A stretch of DNA of 64,000 nt from JAAXGX01 sp965221595 (GCA_965221595.1 OZ244900.1:1612001-1676000), one strand, 5' to 3'. Positions 1 to 10,913 are shown, numbered from the stretch's first letter. The notes: generated from the sequence alone by a model not told the origin. A program made the numbers and translations.

Positions 1-1061
1 ATCACGCGGCCGCGCAGTTCGTCGGGGACGGTGAGCTGGACGAGCGAGGCGGTCAGCGAGAAGACGATGAGCAGTGCGTTGCCGGCCAGGAAGAGCAGGA
101 CGTAGCTCCAGGGGCCGACCGGCAGCGAGGCGAACGTCGCCACGAGCACGCCGAACCCGGCGAGCACCTGCAGCAGTGTCAGGCCCATGCGCTCGAACTT
201 GCCCAGCCAGGCGACGATTAGCGCGCCCGTGACGGCGCCGGTGCCGAGGGCGGTCATCATGCGACTGAGCGTCTCGGGGTCTCCTGCGAACACCGGCAGG
301 AAGGCGCGCAGCGGGAGGCCGAGCGAGGTGGTGGTGACGGCCAGGATGGTGAGTGCCAACAGGGCACCGCCGCGTCCTACGTAGGTGAGGCCGCCCTTCA
401 GGTCTTCCGCCACCGTCTGGTTCCGTTCCCGGTTGGCGGGCTGGGCCTGCATGAGCGCGAGCACGACGATGACCACCAGGAAGGAGACGCTGTTGAGCCC
501 GAAGCAGGCGGCCAGTCCCAGGCTCGTGAACACGAGGCCGCCGATGAGCGGCCCGATCGACTGCGCCAGGTTGAACTGGATGGAGTTGAGTGCCACGGCG
601 TTGGGCAGCGTGTGGCGCGGGACGAGCGCGGGGATGAGCGACTGGAACGCGGGGCCGCCGAAGGCCTGCGCGAGCCCGGTGGCGAACGAGAGCGCCAGGA
701 TATAGGTAAGGTGCACCGCGTCGAACAGCACGAGCAGCGTCAGGACGAGGGCGCACGCCATCTGCATTGTCTGCGAGGCCATCAGCAGGTGGCGGCGGTC
801 GTAGCGGTCGGCGGTGACGCCCCCGAGCAGCGTGAACAAGAGCAGCGGAACGGCGCCCACGAAAGCGTCGAGGCCGAGGTAGAAGGCCGAGCCGGTCAGG
901 TCGAAGATCAGCCACTGCTGGGCGAACCGCTGCATCCAGGTGCCGGCGGCCGAAGTGAACGCAGCCGTCCACAGGTTGCGGAACGCCGGGTAGGTGAACG
1001 CGGCCCCGAGGCGCAGGAGGACGGCCGCCGCGGGCCCGGGCCGGGCTAGCGGTTCGGCCAC
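1..1061 (-). CDS. MFS transporter, 3' end cut by window edge
   Basis: Read on the minus strand, this frame stays open from a GTG at 1061 to the left edge, so about 353 residues are visible and the C-terminus is missing. The product is a multi-spanning inner-membrane protein. The loop GGVTADRYDRR near residues 80-90 is the MFS motif A between helices 2 and 3, and VQLTVPDELRGRVM at the visible end matches the middle loop of EntS/DUF894-type exporters. Substrate is unknown; an efflux role is inferred from that subfamily. The GTG start overlaps the end of the DUF983 gene by 16 bp, suggesting co-transcription. The first 13 or so residues are low-complexity, so the true start could lie slightly downstream. 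Confidence 0.85.
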   Translation of the reverse strand, partial: MAEPLARPGPAAAVLLRLGAAFTYPAFRNLWTAAFTSAAGTWMQRFAQQWLIFDLTGSAFYLGLDAFVGAVPLLLFTLLGGVTADRYDRRHLLMASQTMQMACALVLTLLVLFDAVHLTYILALSFATGLAQAFGGPAFQSLIPALVPRHTLPNAVALNSIQFNLAQSIGPLIGGLVFTSLGLAACFGLNSVSFLVVIVVLALMQAQPANRERNQTVAEDLKGGLTYVGRGGALLALTILAVTTTSLGLPLRAFLPVFAGDPETLSRMMTALGTGAVTGALIVAWLGKFERMGLTLLQVLAGFGVLVATFASLPVGPWSYVLLFLAGNALLIVFSLTASLVQLTVPDELRGRV

Positions 1062-1417
1062 GGGATGTAGAGCCCTTCACCGATGAAGATGATGCTGGTC
1101 CAGAGTCCCTTCGACGCGCGGTAGAACACGAACGGGCCCAGTCCGGCGAGCGGCGTCCAGATGGCGACCTGCCCGGCGGTCGACAGCGACGTGAAGGTTT
1201 GCGTGAGCACGATGCCGACGGCCACCAGTCCGAGCGTCAGGCCGAGATTCACGTAGACGGCCCCGAGCCACTGGCCGGGTTCGCGTTCGAACTTCTCGTC
1301 GCAGAACGAACACTGGTCGTGCATCCGGAAGGCCGTGTCGAACAGCGGCCCGTAGCCGCAGCACGGACAACGCAGCCTGAGTCCGCGCAGGAGACTGACG
1401 CCGATCTCCCGTAGCAT
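1046..1417 (-). CDS. DUF983 family membrane protein
   Basis: A 123-residue protein with two zinc-ribbon-like cysteine pairs (CPCCG about residues 17-21, CSFC about 36-39) followed by two hydrophobic segments (about 50-75 and 85-110). This arrangement is the signature of DUF983, small inner-membrane proteins of unknown role, sometimes found near respiratory genes. ATG start at 1417 has a purine-rich stretch (GGAG) 8 nt upstream. The stop overlaps the GTG start of the MFS gene, so the two probably form one transcript. Metal binding is inferred from the cysteines only. Confidence 0.85.
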   Translation of the reverse strand: MLREIGVSLLRGLRLRCPCCGYGPLFDTAFRMHDQCSFCDEKFEREPGQWLGAVYVNLGLTLGLVAVGIVLTQTFTSLSTAGQVAIWTPLAGLGPFVFYRASKGLWTSIIFIGEGLYIPWPNR

Positions 1418-1588
1418 GGCCGCTGCTCCGACGGTATCTTAACAGCCTGCGGCAAAGTCCCCGCTGCATTCGACGGGCGCTACATCCTGCCTGGCTGCGT
1501 TGCTCCGCGGTCGACTATGGCCAATAGGCGGGTTTCACTGCGGACTGTTGACCGCCACAGGCGGCGACCGCACTCCGTGTCGCCCCGG

Positions 1589-2287
1589 CTATGGTGCCGG
1601 GACCTGGGGCCGCGTGGTGACCAGCGCCTCGTTGAGGAACGCGATGAACGGCGCGAGGCGCTCGAACTGGCGCAGGAGCGCGGCGTAGAAGCGGGGGCCG
1701 GTGGCGAAGTCGGGCGGATGCTCCGTGCCGACCAGGAACTGCTTCAGCTTGAGGTAGTCCGCGGCCGGATGGTCCCGGGGAAAGGCCACCGGGACGCGCT
1801 TGAGGCGTTCGCCGCTGATGGCGCCGAAGCTGCGGCGGAAGGCGGGCGCCTCGACGATACCCCGCAGCCGCTCGAAATTGGCCGCTACATGCTCGCGCAG
1901 GCGGTAGAGCTGCCGCGGCTCCGGCGCGTAGATGCCGCCGCCGACCAGCGTCTGGTCGCGGGCGACGTGGAGGTACAGCCCGGCGCCGCCGTGCTTCGGC
2001 AGCACCCGGTGTGGAAAGATGGCCGCCACGTGCTCCTTGAGCGGGCGCTTGTCGGCGGAGAAGCGCGTGTCGCGGTAGACCCGGTACAGAGACACCTTCG
2101 GCGCCGCGACGAGGTCGGGCGCGAACCGCGGCAGATCCGCCGCGAGCTGCTCGATGACGTCGATCATCGGCTGCCGCACGTGGCGTTCGTAGTCCGCCTT
2201 GTGCGCCCGGAACCACTCGCGGTCGTTGTGCTCCGCGAGCGCGTGCAGGAACGCAAGAGTGGCGTCGGTGAAGCGTGGCGCCGGCAT
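1589..2287 (-). CDS. DUF2461 family protein
   Basis: A 232-residue cytoplasmic protein matching the DUF2461 (TIGR02453) family, widespread and uncharacterised. Recognisable stretches are FRAHKADYE near the N-terminus, DTRFSADKRPLKEH in the middle and GGGIYAPEP. The frame stays open further upstream, but the ATG at 2287 is chosen because it begins the conserved family N-terminus, has a GAGGAG ribosome site just before it, and lies 26 nt downstream of a TATACT hexamer. It lies in the same direction as the DUF309 gene, which ends 50 bp upstream. Confidence 0.88.
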   Translation of the reverse strand: MPAPRFTDATLAFLHALAEHNDREWFRAHKADYERHVRQPMIDVIEQLAADLPRFAPDLVAAPKVSLYRVYRDTRFSADKRPLKEHVAAIFPHRVLPKHGGAGLYLHVARDQTLVGGGIYAPEPRQLYRLREHVAANFERLRGIVEAPAFRRSFGAISGERLKRVPVAFPRDHPAADYLKLKQFLVGTEHPPDFATGPRFYAALLRQFERLAPFIAFLNEALVTTRPQVPAP

Positions 2288-2313
2288 GCGACGATTCTCC
2301 TCGGGGCCGGTGC

Positions 2314-2319
2314 AGTATA
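2314..2319 (-). promoter_or_regulatory. -10-like TATACT before DUF2461 gene
   Basis: Reverse-strand TATACT in a very GC-rich gap, 26 nt before the ATG at 2287. No clear -35 element is visible. Confidence 0.4.
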
Positions 2320-2337
2320 GCAGCGGCGCGCCGGGGG

Positions 2338-2745
2338 TCAGTCCGCGCCGGCCGGGGGCGGAGCGACGAGCCGCACGCGTGGTGCCAGCCCCCAGTCGAA
2401 GCGGTCGAGTCCGGTGCGGCCCAGCGTCTCCACCGCCGCGAGTACGCGCGACGCCTGAACCAGCAGGTCGGCCACGTCGACCGACTGGCAGCAGGGCGCG
2501 AAGGGCTGCAGGTACAGCGTGCCCCGGCGCAGCATGTAGACGGCGCCGTGGTGATTGCGGTTGCGGACGTGATGCAGCGCCACACCGATCTGCAGGATGC
2601 CCTGGTACAGGCGGCGGACCTCGCGCCGCTCCGCCCGCCACAGCTCTTCGAGCGTCTCGTGCTGCTCGAACCAGGCACCGCGGTTGAACTCGTCGATGCC
2701 CTGACGCAGCAGCCGGGGCGGGGCCTCGCGGCACTCCGGGCGCAT
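2338..2745 (-). CDS. DUF309 family protein
   Basis: A 135-residue alpha-helical protein. FNRGAWFEQHETLEELW (about residues 20-36) is the diagnostic DUF309 motif, with the conserved His-Glu pair and a second helix VALHHVRNRNHHGAV. The family is widespread; its biochemical role is unknown. The ATG at 2745 is preceded by TATAAT ending only 8 nt upstream, so the mRNA is probably leaderless or nearly so. The gene is divergent from the esterase gene at 2801, with both -10 boxes in the 55-bp gap. Confidence 0.88.
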   Translation of the reverse strand: MRPECREAPPRLLRQGIDEFNRGAWFEQHETLEELWRAERREVRRLYQGILQIGVALHHVRNRNHHGAVYMLRRGTLYLQPFAPCCQSVDVADLLVQASRVLAAVETLGRTGLDRFDWGLAPRVRLVAPPPAGAD

Positions 2746-2753
2746 CGCGCCGC

Positions 2754-2759
2754 ATTATA
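2754..2759 (-). promoter_or_regulatory. -10 TATAAT for DUF309 gene (leaderless spacing)
   Basis: Perfect consensus -10 on the minus strand. Eight nt separate it from the ATG at 2745, so transcription would begin at or next to the start codon. Confidence 0.6.
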
Positions 2760-2778
2760 GGCGAGGCCGGACCGGCGC

Positions 2779-2784
2779 TATAAT
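2779..2784 (+). promoter_or_regulatory. -10 TATAAT for esterase/glycosyltransferase/radical SAM cluster
   Basis: Perfect consensus -10, 16 nt before the ATG at 2801, back to back with the DUF309 promoter. No recognisable -35 hexamer lies 17 nt upstream. A leader of under 10 nt is expected. Confidence 0.6.
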
Positions 2785-2800
2785 TCCGTCCGGCTGCCGG

Positions 2801-3469
2801 ATGCGCCACGTCATCTACCTGCACGGCCTCGCGTCGTCACCGCGGTCCTCCAAGGCCCGCTACCTCGCCGGTCGACTGGCAGCGCACGGTCTCACGCTGC
2901 ACTGTCCCGACCTCAACAAGCCCGATTTCGCGACACTCACCACCACCCGGATGCTGCGCCAGGTCACCGACCGACTGCGGCGACTGCCGGAGGCCCCGGT
3001 CGTGCTGATCGGCTCGAGCCTGGGCGCGTTCGTGGCCCTGCACTTCGCGGAACGCGCCGCCGCGGAGGCGCCGGCGCATCCCGTCGAGAAGCTCGTACTG
3101 CTGGCGCCCGCCTTCGACTTCGGCCGGGCCGGTCTGCCGACCCTCGGTGCAGCCGGGCTCGCGCGCTGGCGCCGGGACGGCTGGCTGGAAATGCACCACC
3201 ATGCATACGGCGAGCCGCGCCAGGTGCACTACGCGCTGTACGACGATGCGGCCCGCTTCGATTCGTTCGCGGTTCGGACGACCGTGCCGGCGCTCGTCTG
3301 CCACGGGCGGCGCGACGACGTGGTAGATCCCGCGATGGTGGAACGGTTCGCGGCTGGCCGTCCGCACGTGCGGCTGGTGATGCTCGACGACGACCATCAG
3401 CTCGGTGGCAGCCTCGAGCGCCTGTGGGCGGAGACCGAGGCCTTTCTGGGTTTGAGCGGCCCGTCATGA
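2801..3469 (+). CDS. YqiA/YcfP-type alpha/beta-hydrolase (esterase)
   Basis: A 222-residue single-domain hydrolase. The start YLHGLASSPRSSKA is the typical YqiA/YcfP N-terminus. The triad can be followed: nucleophile Ser in GSSLG (about residues 72-76), Asp in HGRRDDVVDP (about 168-177) and His in DDDHQL (about 195-200). Cytoplasmic, with no signal peptide. Natural substrate is unknown; short acyl esters are likely from the family. Its stop overlaps the ATG of the next gene (ATGA), so it probably heads the cluster running to the radical SAM gene. Confidence 0.85.
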   Translation: MRHVIYLHGLASSPRSSKARYLAGRLAAHGLTLHCPDLNKPDFATLTTTRMLRQVTDRLRRLPEAPVVLIGSSLGAFVALHFAERAAAEAPAHPVEKLVLLAPAFDFGRAGLPTLGAAGLARWRRDGWLEMHHHAYGEPRQVHYALYDDAARFDSFAVRTTVPALVCHGRRDDVVDPAMVERFAAGRPHVRLVMLDDDHQLGGSLERLWAETEAFLGLSGPS

Positions 3470-4245
3470 GGCCGCCGTCGGTCTCCATCGTCATTCCGGT
3501 GTTGCACGATGCGCCGGCGCTCGGGCGGCTGCTCGACGCGCTGGCCGCCCAGGGTTTGGCCGGGAGCGGCGGTGGCGACGCAGGCTGCGAGGTGATCGTC
3601 GCCAACGGCGACGGGGCGGATCCGGACATCGCGAGTCTGCGCCGGCGGTCGGCAGGCGTGCGCTGGATCACCAGCAACCCCGGCCGCGGCGGTCAGATGA
3701 ATGCGGGCGCGCAGCTCGCGCGGGGCGACTGGCTCCTGTTCCTCCACGCCGACACGTGTCCCGAGCCGGGCTGGCGGAGCGAGCTCGACGAGCGCATCGC
3801 GGTCGATCCGGGCGCCGTCGGCGGGGCGCTGCGCTTCACGCTGGGGTCGCCGGCGCGGCGCGCCCGACTACTGGAGCGCGGCGTGGCGTGGCGCGTGCGC
3901 TGGATGGGGCTGCCCTACGGCGATCAGGGAATCTTCGTGCGGCGTGACATCTTCGAGCAGGTCGGCGGCTACCGCCCGCTGCCGCTCATGGAGGACGTCG
4001 ACCTGGTCCGCCGCGTGGGCCGTCGCGGGCGAATGGTCTATCTGCGGGCGCCCATCCGGGTCTCGCCGCGCCGCTGGGAGCGCGACGGCTGGGTGCGCCG
4101 GACTGCGGGCAACCTGCTGATCCTCGTATTCTATGCCCTCGGCATGGCGCCGGAGCGGCTCGCACGCATCTACTACGGCGCCTCCGGCCCACGGGCAGGG
4201 CGGGACGCCGGCCGGCCGGGAGCCGGCGCGTCATGCCCGGGCTGA
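3466..4245 (+). CDS. Family-2 glycosyltransferase, TIGR04283 type
   Basis: A 259-residue GT-A fold glycosyltransferase. VSIVIPVLHDAPALGRLLDAL opens the nucleotide-binding fold; NPGRGGQMNAGAQ and LFLHADT (the metal/nucleotide-binding acidic site, about residues 92-98) follow; YGDQGIFVRRDIF and MEDVDLVRRV are the acceptor-side motifs typical of TIGR04283 enzymes. The ATG at 3466 overlaps the previous stop (ATGA) and begins the conserved fold directly. The last 25 residues are an Ala/Gly/Arg-rich tail overlapping the next gene by 13 bp. Acceptor unknown; with the membrane GT downstream, a lipid or envelope glycan is a reasonable guess. Confidence 0.85.
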   Translation: MRPPSVSIVIPVLHDAPALGRLLDALAAQGLAGSGGGDAGCEVIVANGDGADPDIASLRRRSAGVRWITSNPGRGGQMNAGAQLARGDWLLFLHADTCPEPGWRSELDERIAVDPGAVGGALRFTLGSPARRARLLERGVAWRVRWMGLPYGDQGIFVRRDIFEQVGGYRPLPLMEDVDLVRRVGRRGRMVYLRAPIRVSPRRWERDGWVRRTAGNLLILVFYALGMAPERLARIYYGASGPRAGRDAGRPGAGASCPG

Positions 4246-5570
4246 TCGCGGCCTGCGGCGCGCTGCAGCTCCTGCTGCTGATCGGCCTGGCCCGCCAGGA
4301 CGCACGCGAGGCGGCACTGCCGCTGGTGTGCCTCATGGGCGGCGCCGCCGTCACGTACTGCGCCACCCTCGCGCTCCTGGCGCGGCGGCCGCACGGCTCG
4401 GGCCGGCAGCTCGCGGGCTGCCTTGTTCTCTCACTGGCGTGGCGCGTCGTCCTCGCCGCCGGCCCGCCGCTGGCCTCCGACGACGTGTACCGCTACCTCT
4501 GGGATGGGCGGGTCCAGCAGTACGGCTACAACCCGTACACTGCGGTACCCGACGATCCCGGGCTGGCGGGGCTGCACACCGGGCTGACGCGCCGCATCGA
4601 TCCGGCCAGCGCGGTGCTGCCCACGGTCTATCCGCCGGCTGCACAGTGGTTCTTCAGGGCGGTGACCACGGTCGACGAGTCGGTGGCGGGGCTCGTGGCC
4701 GCCGTGGTCGTTTGCGATCTGCTGATCGTGCTCGTACTGTGGCGGTGGCTCCTGTCGCTGGGCAGGAGCCCGTGGTGGGTGCTCGCCTATGCCTGGCATC
4801 CGCTGGTCGCGCTCGAAGGTGCGGGTGGTGGGCATGTCGACCTGCTCGGTACGCTCTTCGTGGTGACGGCGGCGTACGCCCTCCACGCACGGCGTACGCT
4901 GGTGGCCTCGACGGCGCTGGCCGTCGCGATCTGCGTCAAGTTCCTGCCCCTGGTGCTCGCGCCGCTTCTGTGGGGCCGCGTGCGGCCACGTGATGCGTTG
5001 GCTGCCGCCGGGACGATCCTGCTGCTGTACCTGCCCTTCATGGCGGGGACGTGGCTGCCGCCGCTGGGCTCGCTGACCGTCTACGCGGCACAGTGGCGCT
5101 TCAACGGACCGCTGTTCGCGGGGCTGGAGGCTGCCATCGGCGTGCCCGGCGCCGTGGCCGTCACCATCGGGGCCGGTCTCGCCGCGGCGGTCGTGGCGCG
5201 CGCGCGTCTCCCGCGAGAGGCGCCCGAGGCGTGGGCCTGGCCCCTGGCTGCGACGCTCCTGCTCATGCCGACCGTCTACCCCTGGTATCTCGTTTGGCTG
5301 ATACCCTTCTTCGTGTCGCCGCGGACGTGGCCGCTCGTGCCGTGGAGCCTCGTCGTGGTACTGACCTACGTCGTCTGGGATGCGCGTGCCAGCGGCGTCG
5401 GCTGGGTGCTGCCCGCCTGGGTGGAGCCCGTCGAGTACGGCCTGCTGGCCGGGGTCGGACTGGCAGTCTGGCTGGCCGCGCGGCGCCGGCGGCATCCCTG
5501 CGCGGAGGGCCGTTCAGCGGCGATGGCGCCCGCTCAGGCCGCGGATGCGCCCGCTCGGCGAAAACTCTGA
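4233..5570 (+). CDS. Polytopic GT-C glycosyltransferase (GT87-like)
   Basis: A 445-residue inner-membrane protein with about ten hydrophobic segments. SDDVYRYLWDGRVQQYGYNPY (about residues 84-104) is the conserved first loop of GT87-like/DUF2029 mannosyltransferases, where the Asp pair is catalytic; YPPAAQWFF and the late loop MPTVYPWYLVWLIPFF also fit. These enzymes use polyprenyl-phosphate sugar donors at the membrane. It overlaps the preceding glycosyltransferase by 13 bp. The sugar and acceptor cannot be told from sequence. The Ala/Arg-rich C-terminus is cytoplasmic filler. Confidence 0.8.
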   Translation: MPGLIAACGALQLLLLIGLARQDAREAALPLVCLMGGAAVTYCATLALLARRPHGSGRQLAGCLVLSLAWRVVLAAGPPLASDDVYRYLWDGRVQQYGYNPYTAVPDDPGLAGLHTGLTRRIDPASAVLPTVYPPAAQWFFRAVTTVDESVAGLVAAVVVCDLLIVLVLWRWLLSLGRSPWWVLAYAWHPLVALEGAGGGHVDLLGTLFVVTAAYALHARRTLVASTALAVAICVKFLPLVLAPLLWGRVRPRDALAAAGTILLLYLPFMAGTWLPPLGSLTVYAAQWRFNGPLFAGLEAAIGVPGAVAVTIGAGLAAAVVARARLPREAPEAWAWPLAATLLLMPTVYPWYLVWLIPFFVSPRTWPLVPWSLVVVLTYVVWDARASGVGWVLPAWVEPVEYGLLAGVGLAVWLAARRRRHPCAEGRSAAMAPAQAADAPARRKL

Positions 5571-5654
5571 GCGTTTGCAGCCGATCCCGACTATCCTGTC
5601 TGCCGTGGAAGCTTGGCCGCGGGGTGGTTGCCCTGTCGGCCGCAAGGAGTCGAA

Positions 5655-7757
<2,103 letters not shown>

Positions 7758-7761
7758 AGGC

Positions 7762-7826
7762 GGGGGTCTGCGCCGCAGGACGGTGCAGACCCCACCCCCG
7801 GCGTGTCTCGGCCCGTGCCGAGATAC
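7762..7826 (+). terminator. Two adjacent hairpins after the radical SAM gene
   Basis: First hairpin: GGGGTCTGC (7763-7771) pairs perfectly with GCAGACCCC (7785-7793). Second: TCTCGGC (7806-7812) pairs with GCCGAGA (7817-7823) around a 4-nt loop and can extend three more pairs. No U-tract follows, so this could be a weak terminator or an RNA-stabilising element. Confidence 0.45.
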
Positions 7827-7869
7827 GACCGCCCCGGCAGTCCGTCTCGCGGGCGGCCTGAGAACGTCC

Positions 7870-9783
7870 ATGTCCCGCTGCTTCCATCGCATGGCCGGCG
7901 CCGTGCTTCTGGCACTGGGGTGTGCGGGTGCCGCCGGTGCCCAGCCGTTCAGCGGCGTGGTCGCCTTCGGCGACGGTTTCAGCGATTCCGGCAACCTGGC
8001 CCTGGCGCGGGACCTCCCGGCGGGCCTCAGTGCCACGACCAACCCGGATCCCGTCGCGGCGGAGATTGTCGCGGAGTTCCTGGGGCAACCGCTCACCCCG
8101 TCGCTGGCTGGCGGCACGAACTTCGCCTGGACAGGTGCCTGCGTGAACCCGGCCGGCCCCTGCCCGGGGTCGACGCCCGGCACCGCGGCCCAGATCGCGC
8201 AGCACCTGTCGCCGCGCGGCGGGCGTGCTGACCCGGGGGCGATCTACAGCCTCTGGGGCGGCGCCAACGACGTCATCACGGCGGTGGCGGGTGGAGCGGC
8301 CGGCGCGGCATTCGACGCGACGGCGGCCGGTGCGGCCTACGTGCGGCAGCTTGCCCACCTGCAGGACGCGGGCGCCCGCTACGTCGTGGCGTATACCCTG
8401 CCCGACCTGGGCACCGTCCCGGCGTACGCGCCGCTGCCCTCCGCCCCCGCGCTGTCCGCGGCCACGGCCAGCTTCAACGCCGCGCTGGCCGAAGGGCTCG
8501 GCACGCTGGGCGGCGGCGTAATTCCCGTCGACGTCTACGGCCTGTTCAACGAGCTGCGGGCCGATCCCGGACGTTACGATCTGAGCAACGTCACCGGCGC
8601 CGCCTGCGCGCCGCCCGACGCCCTGGCCTGCGGCCCCGCCGCAGCCGGCCTGCCCGCCGCCTATGCGCCTGGGGCCAATGCGGCCTGGCTGTTCGCCGAC
8701 GGCCTGCATCCGACAGGCGTCGGACACGCCATCGTCGCCGAGGTCGTGCTGTCGACGCTGGCCGCGCCCGTGGGTGTCTCGCTGGCGGGCGAGGCGGGCG
8801 TCCGCCTCGCGGACAATCACGGCACCGCCGTGTACCGTGAAATGCTGTCGGATCTGCAGTTCGGATCCGCCGAGCCTGGCCTGCGCGGGTACGTCACCGT
8901 GCAGTACGGGGAACAGGACTTCGCCCTCGACACGCTCGTCGAGGCCGCCCGCGCGCGGGTGGTGACGTTGACGCTGGGCGCCAACCACCGCGCCGGCGAG
9001 CGACTGCTGTGGGGCGCCGCGCTGACCCTCGGCACCCACGACAACGATGCCGAGGCCGTGCAGCTCGACGCCCGCGGCGCAATCGGGTCGCTGCACGCAG
9101 CCCTGCGCACCGGCGACGGTTACGTGCATGGCGCCGTCAGCGGCGGCGTGACCGACGTGACGATCGGCCGCGACATCGCGATCGGCCAGCCGGCGGACGT
9201 GCCCGGCTTCTTTGCCGCCTTCGCGGGCGGGACCGGTGGCGCGTCCGCCGGCGTCATGCTGGGCCGGGCCGTCCGCACCGAGACGGGCTCGGTCGCCGCC
9301 CGCCAGTTGGGCGCCGAGGCAGGTTTCGGTTGGTTGTTCGGTGCGCCGGGCGATCTGCGTCACGGCCCGTTCGTGGGCCTGTCGTGGCTGCAGCAGGACA
9401 TTCCGTTCTACGAGGAGACGGCCGACACGTCCACCTCCATGCACTTCTCCGGCTTCGAGCGCGGGTCGCTCATCGGCCGCGCCGGCTACCAGATCATGGC
9501 CGCGCCGGATGCCTACAGCGGCGACATCCGACCGTTCGCGCGCGTCGCCTACCACGTGGAAGCCGAGGACGATGGCATCTTCGTCACCGCCGGCTCGAAC
9601 CGCCTGCCGGGCCGCTTCACGCTGGCGGGTTTCGTGCCGCCCGGGGAGTACTGGGGTGCCGATGTCGGCGTGGCCGTGCGCATGGACGAGCGCATCACCG
9701 TAGGCGTGGCCTACACCGGCCACTTCAGCCGGCGACACGGAGCGCGCTACAGCCTGAGCGCGGCCGCCGGCCTCGCCTTCTGA
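7870..9783 (+). CDS. GDSL-type autotransporter with Ser-to-Gly at the nucleophile
   Basis: A 637-residue exported protein. A Sec signal peptide ends near AGAAGAQ (residue 25). An SGNH passenger follows to about residue 310, with GGANDV (block III) and DGLHPTGVGH (block V, catalytic Asp and His). The C-terminal 320 residues alternate hydrophobic and polar positions and end in Phe, as in type V autotransporter beta-barrels of the EstA type. Block I reads FGDGFSDSGN: the Ser of the usual GDS is Gly36 (GGT at 7975-7977, one base from AGT). Without it, hydrolase activity is doubtful. The ATG at 7870 is chosen because the signal peptide begins there. It converges on moaA with a 13-bp gap. Confidence 0.85.
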   Translation: MSRCFHRMAGAVLLALGCAGAAGAQPFSGVVAFGDGFSDSGNLALARDLPAGLSATTNPDPVAAEIVAEFLGQPLTPSLAGGTNFAWTGACVNPAGPCPGSTPGTAAQIAQHLSPRGGRADPGAIYSLWGGANDVITAVAGGAAGAAFDATAAGAAYVRQLAHLQDAGARYVVAYTLPDLGTVPAYAPLPSAPALSAATASFNAALAEGLGTLGGGVIPVDVYGLFNELRADPGRYDLSNVTGAACAPPDALACGPAAAGLPAAYAPGANAAWLFADGLHPTGVGHAIVAEVVLSTLAAPVGVSLAGEAGVRLADNHGTAVYREMLSDLQFGSAEPGLRGYVTVQYGEQDFALDTLVEAARARVVTLTLGANHRAGERLLWGAALTLGTHDNDAEAVQLDARGAIGSLHAALRTGDGYVHGAVSGGVTDVTIGRDIAIGQPADVPGFFAAFAGGTGGASAGVMLGRAVRTETGSVAARQLGAEAGFGWLFGAPGDLRHGPFVGLSWLQQDIPFYEETADTSTSMHFSGFERGSLIGRAGYQIMAAPDAYSGDIRPFARVAYHVEAEDDGIFVTAGSNRLPGRFTLAGFVPPGEYWGADVGVAVRMDERITVGVAYTGHFSRRHGARYSLSAAAGLAF

Positions 9784-9796
9784 GCAGCCCCGCCGG

Positions 9797-10816
9797 CTAC
9801 CCGCCGCGGGTGTGCATCTCGAGGTGCGGCTCCCGCTGCAGCTTCTCGATGGGAATGAGCGGTTGGCGGTCGCCGGCGGCCAGCCGCCGTTCGGCGCCAC
9901 GGTCGTCGCGCCGCGTCCACACCGACTCGATCAGGCGGCGCAGCTCCTCGGCGCCCGCCCCGGCCCGCAGGGGTCCCCGCAGGTCCGTGCCCTGCAGCGC
10001 GTAGAGGCAGAGGTACCAGAGCCCGTCGGCCGTCAGACGGCTGCGATCGCACGCGCGGCAGAAGGGCGCCGTCGTCGACGAGATGATGCCGAACGTCGTG
10101 CCGTCGGCGAGACGGAAGCGGTCGGCAGGCGCGGACGTCACCTCGTCGACCGGAACCACCCGGCCGTAGTGCGCGGCGAGCGCGTGGAGCATGGCGGTCC
10201 GTGAGAGCACGTCGTCGGCGGACCACCGTGTCGCTCCGCCCACGTCCATGTACTCGATGAAGCGTACCTCGGCGCCCAGCTCCCGCCCGTAGTCGAGGAT
10301 GTCGACCAGTTCGTCGTCGTTCACCCCGCGGATGACGACCGTGTCGATCTTGACGATGTCGAAGTGCGCCGCCGCCTCGGCCAGACCGGCCCGCACCGCA
10401 TCCAGTGCGTCGAAGCGCGTCAACTCCCGGAAGCGGTCGGGCCGCAGCGTGTCCAGGCTGACCGTGATCCGGTGCAGACCGGCTGCGCGCAGCGCCGCGG
10501 CCCGCTCGGGCAGGAGCACGCCGTTGGTGGTGAGCGCGAGGTCCCGGACGGGCGACTTGGCGGCGAGCAGCCGGACGAGGTCGGGCAGATCGGTGCGCAG
10601 GAGCGGCTCGCCACCCGTAATGCGCACCCGGTCGACCCCGGCGTCTGCGAAGACGTCCACGAGAGAGCCGATCTCCTCGAACGTCAGGATGTCCTTCCTG
10701 GGCAGCCAGACGTACTCCGCCTCCGGCATGCAGTACTCGCACCGCAGGTTGCAGCGGTCGGTCACTGAGATCCGCAGGCTGCGGAGCGGCCGCCGGAACG
10801 TGTCGAGGACCGGCAT
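9797..10816 (-). CDS. moaA: GTP 3',8-cyclase MoaA
   Basis: A 339-residue radical SAM enzyme that converts GTP to 3',8-cyclo-GTP, the first step of molybdenum cofactor synthesis. The N-terminal cluster motif CNLRCEYC (about residues 22-29), ITGGEPLLR, and the C-terminal second cluster FCRACDRSRLTADG with a further Cys are all present, and the protein ends in the functionally important GG. Length is normal. No other moa genes lie in the window, so the gene stands alone here. The ATG at 10816 has CATAAT ending 8 nt upstream, implying a leaderless message. Confidence 0.95.
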   Translation of the reverse strand: MPVLDTFRRPLRSLRISVTDRCNLRCEYCMPEAEYVWLPRKDILTFEEIGSLVDVFADAGVDRVRITGGEPLLRTDLPDLVRLLAAKSPVRDLALTTNGVLLPERAAALRAAGLHRITVSLDTLRPDRFRELTRFDALDAVRAGLAEAAAHFDIVKIDTVVIRGVNDDELVDILDYGRELGAEVRFIEYMDVGGATRWSADDVLSRTAMLHALAAHYGRVVPVDEVTSAPADRFRLADGTTFGIISSTTAPFCRACDRSRLTADGLWYLCLYALQGTDLRGPLRAGAGAEELRRLIESVWTRRDDRGAERRLAAGDRQPLIPIEKLQREPHLEMHTRGG

Positions 10817-10824
10817 CGCAATCC

Positions 10825-10830
10825 ATTATG
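10825..10830 (-). promoter_or_regulatory. -10 CATAAT for moaA (leaderless spacing)
   Basis: Reverse-strand CATAAT separated by 8 nt from the moaA ATG; no -35 is visible. Confidence 0.5.
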
Positions 10831-10907
10831 CACCCTGCCGGCAGCCGGTGCGCGGCGGCCGGCCGGGCGCGCCGGGGCCGCCGCCGGCAGGCGCCGCCGC
10901 CGCCGGC

Positions 10908-10913
10908 TATAAT
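10908..10913 (+). promoter_or_regulatory. -10 TATAAT for hisS-aspS
   Basis: Perfect -10 hexamer in a long G/C-only stretch, 56 nt before the preferred hisS ATG (10970) and 32 nt before the alternative GTG (10946). Confidence 0.6.
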
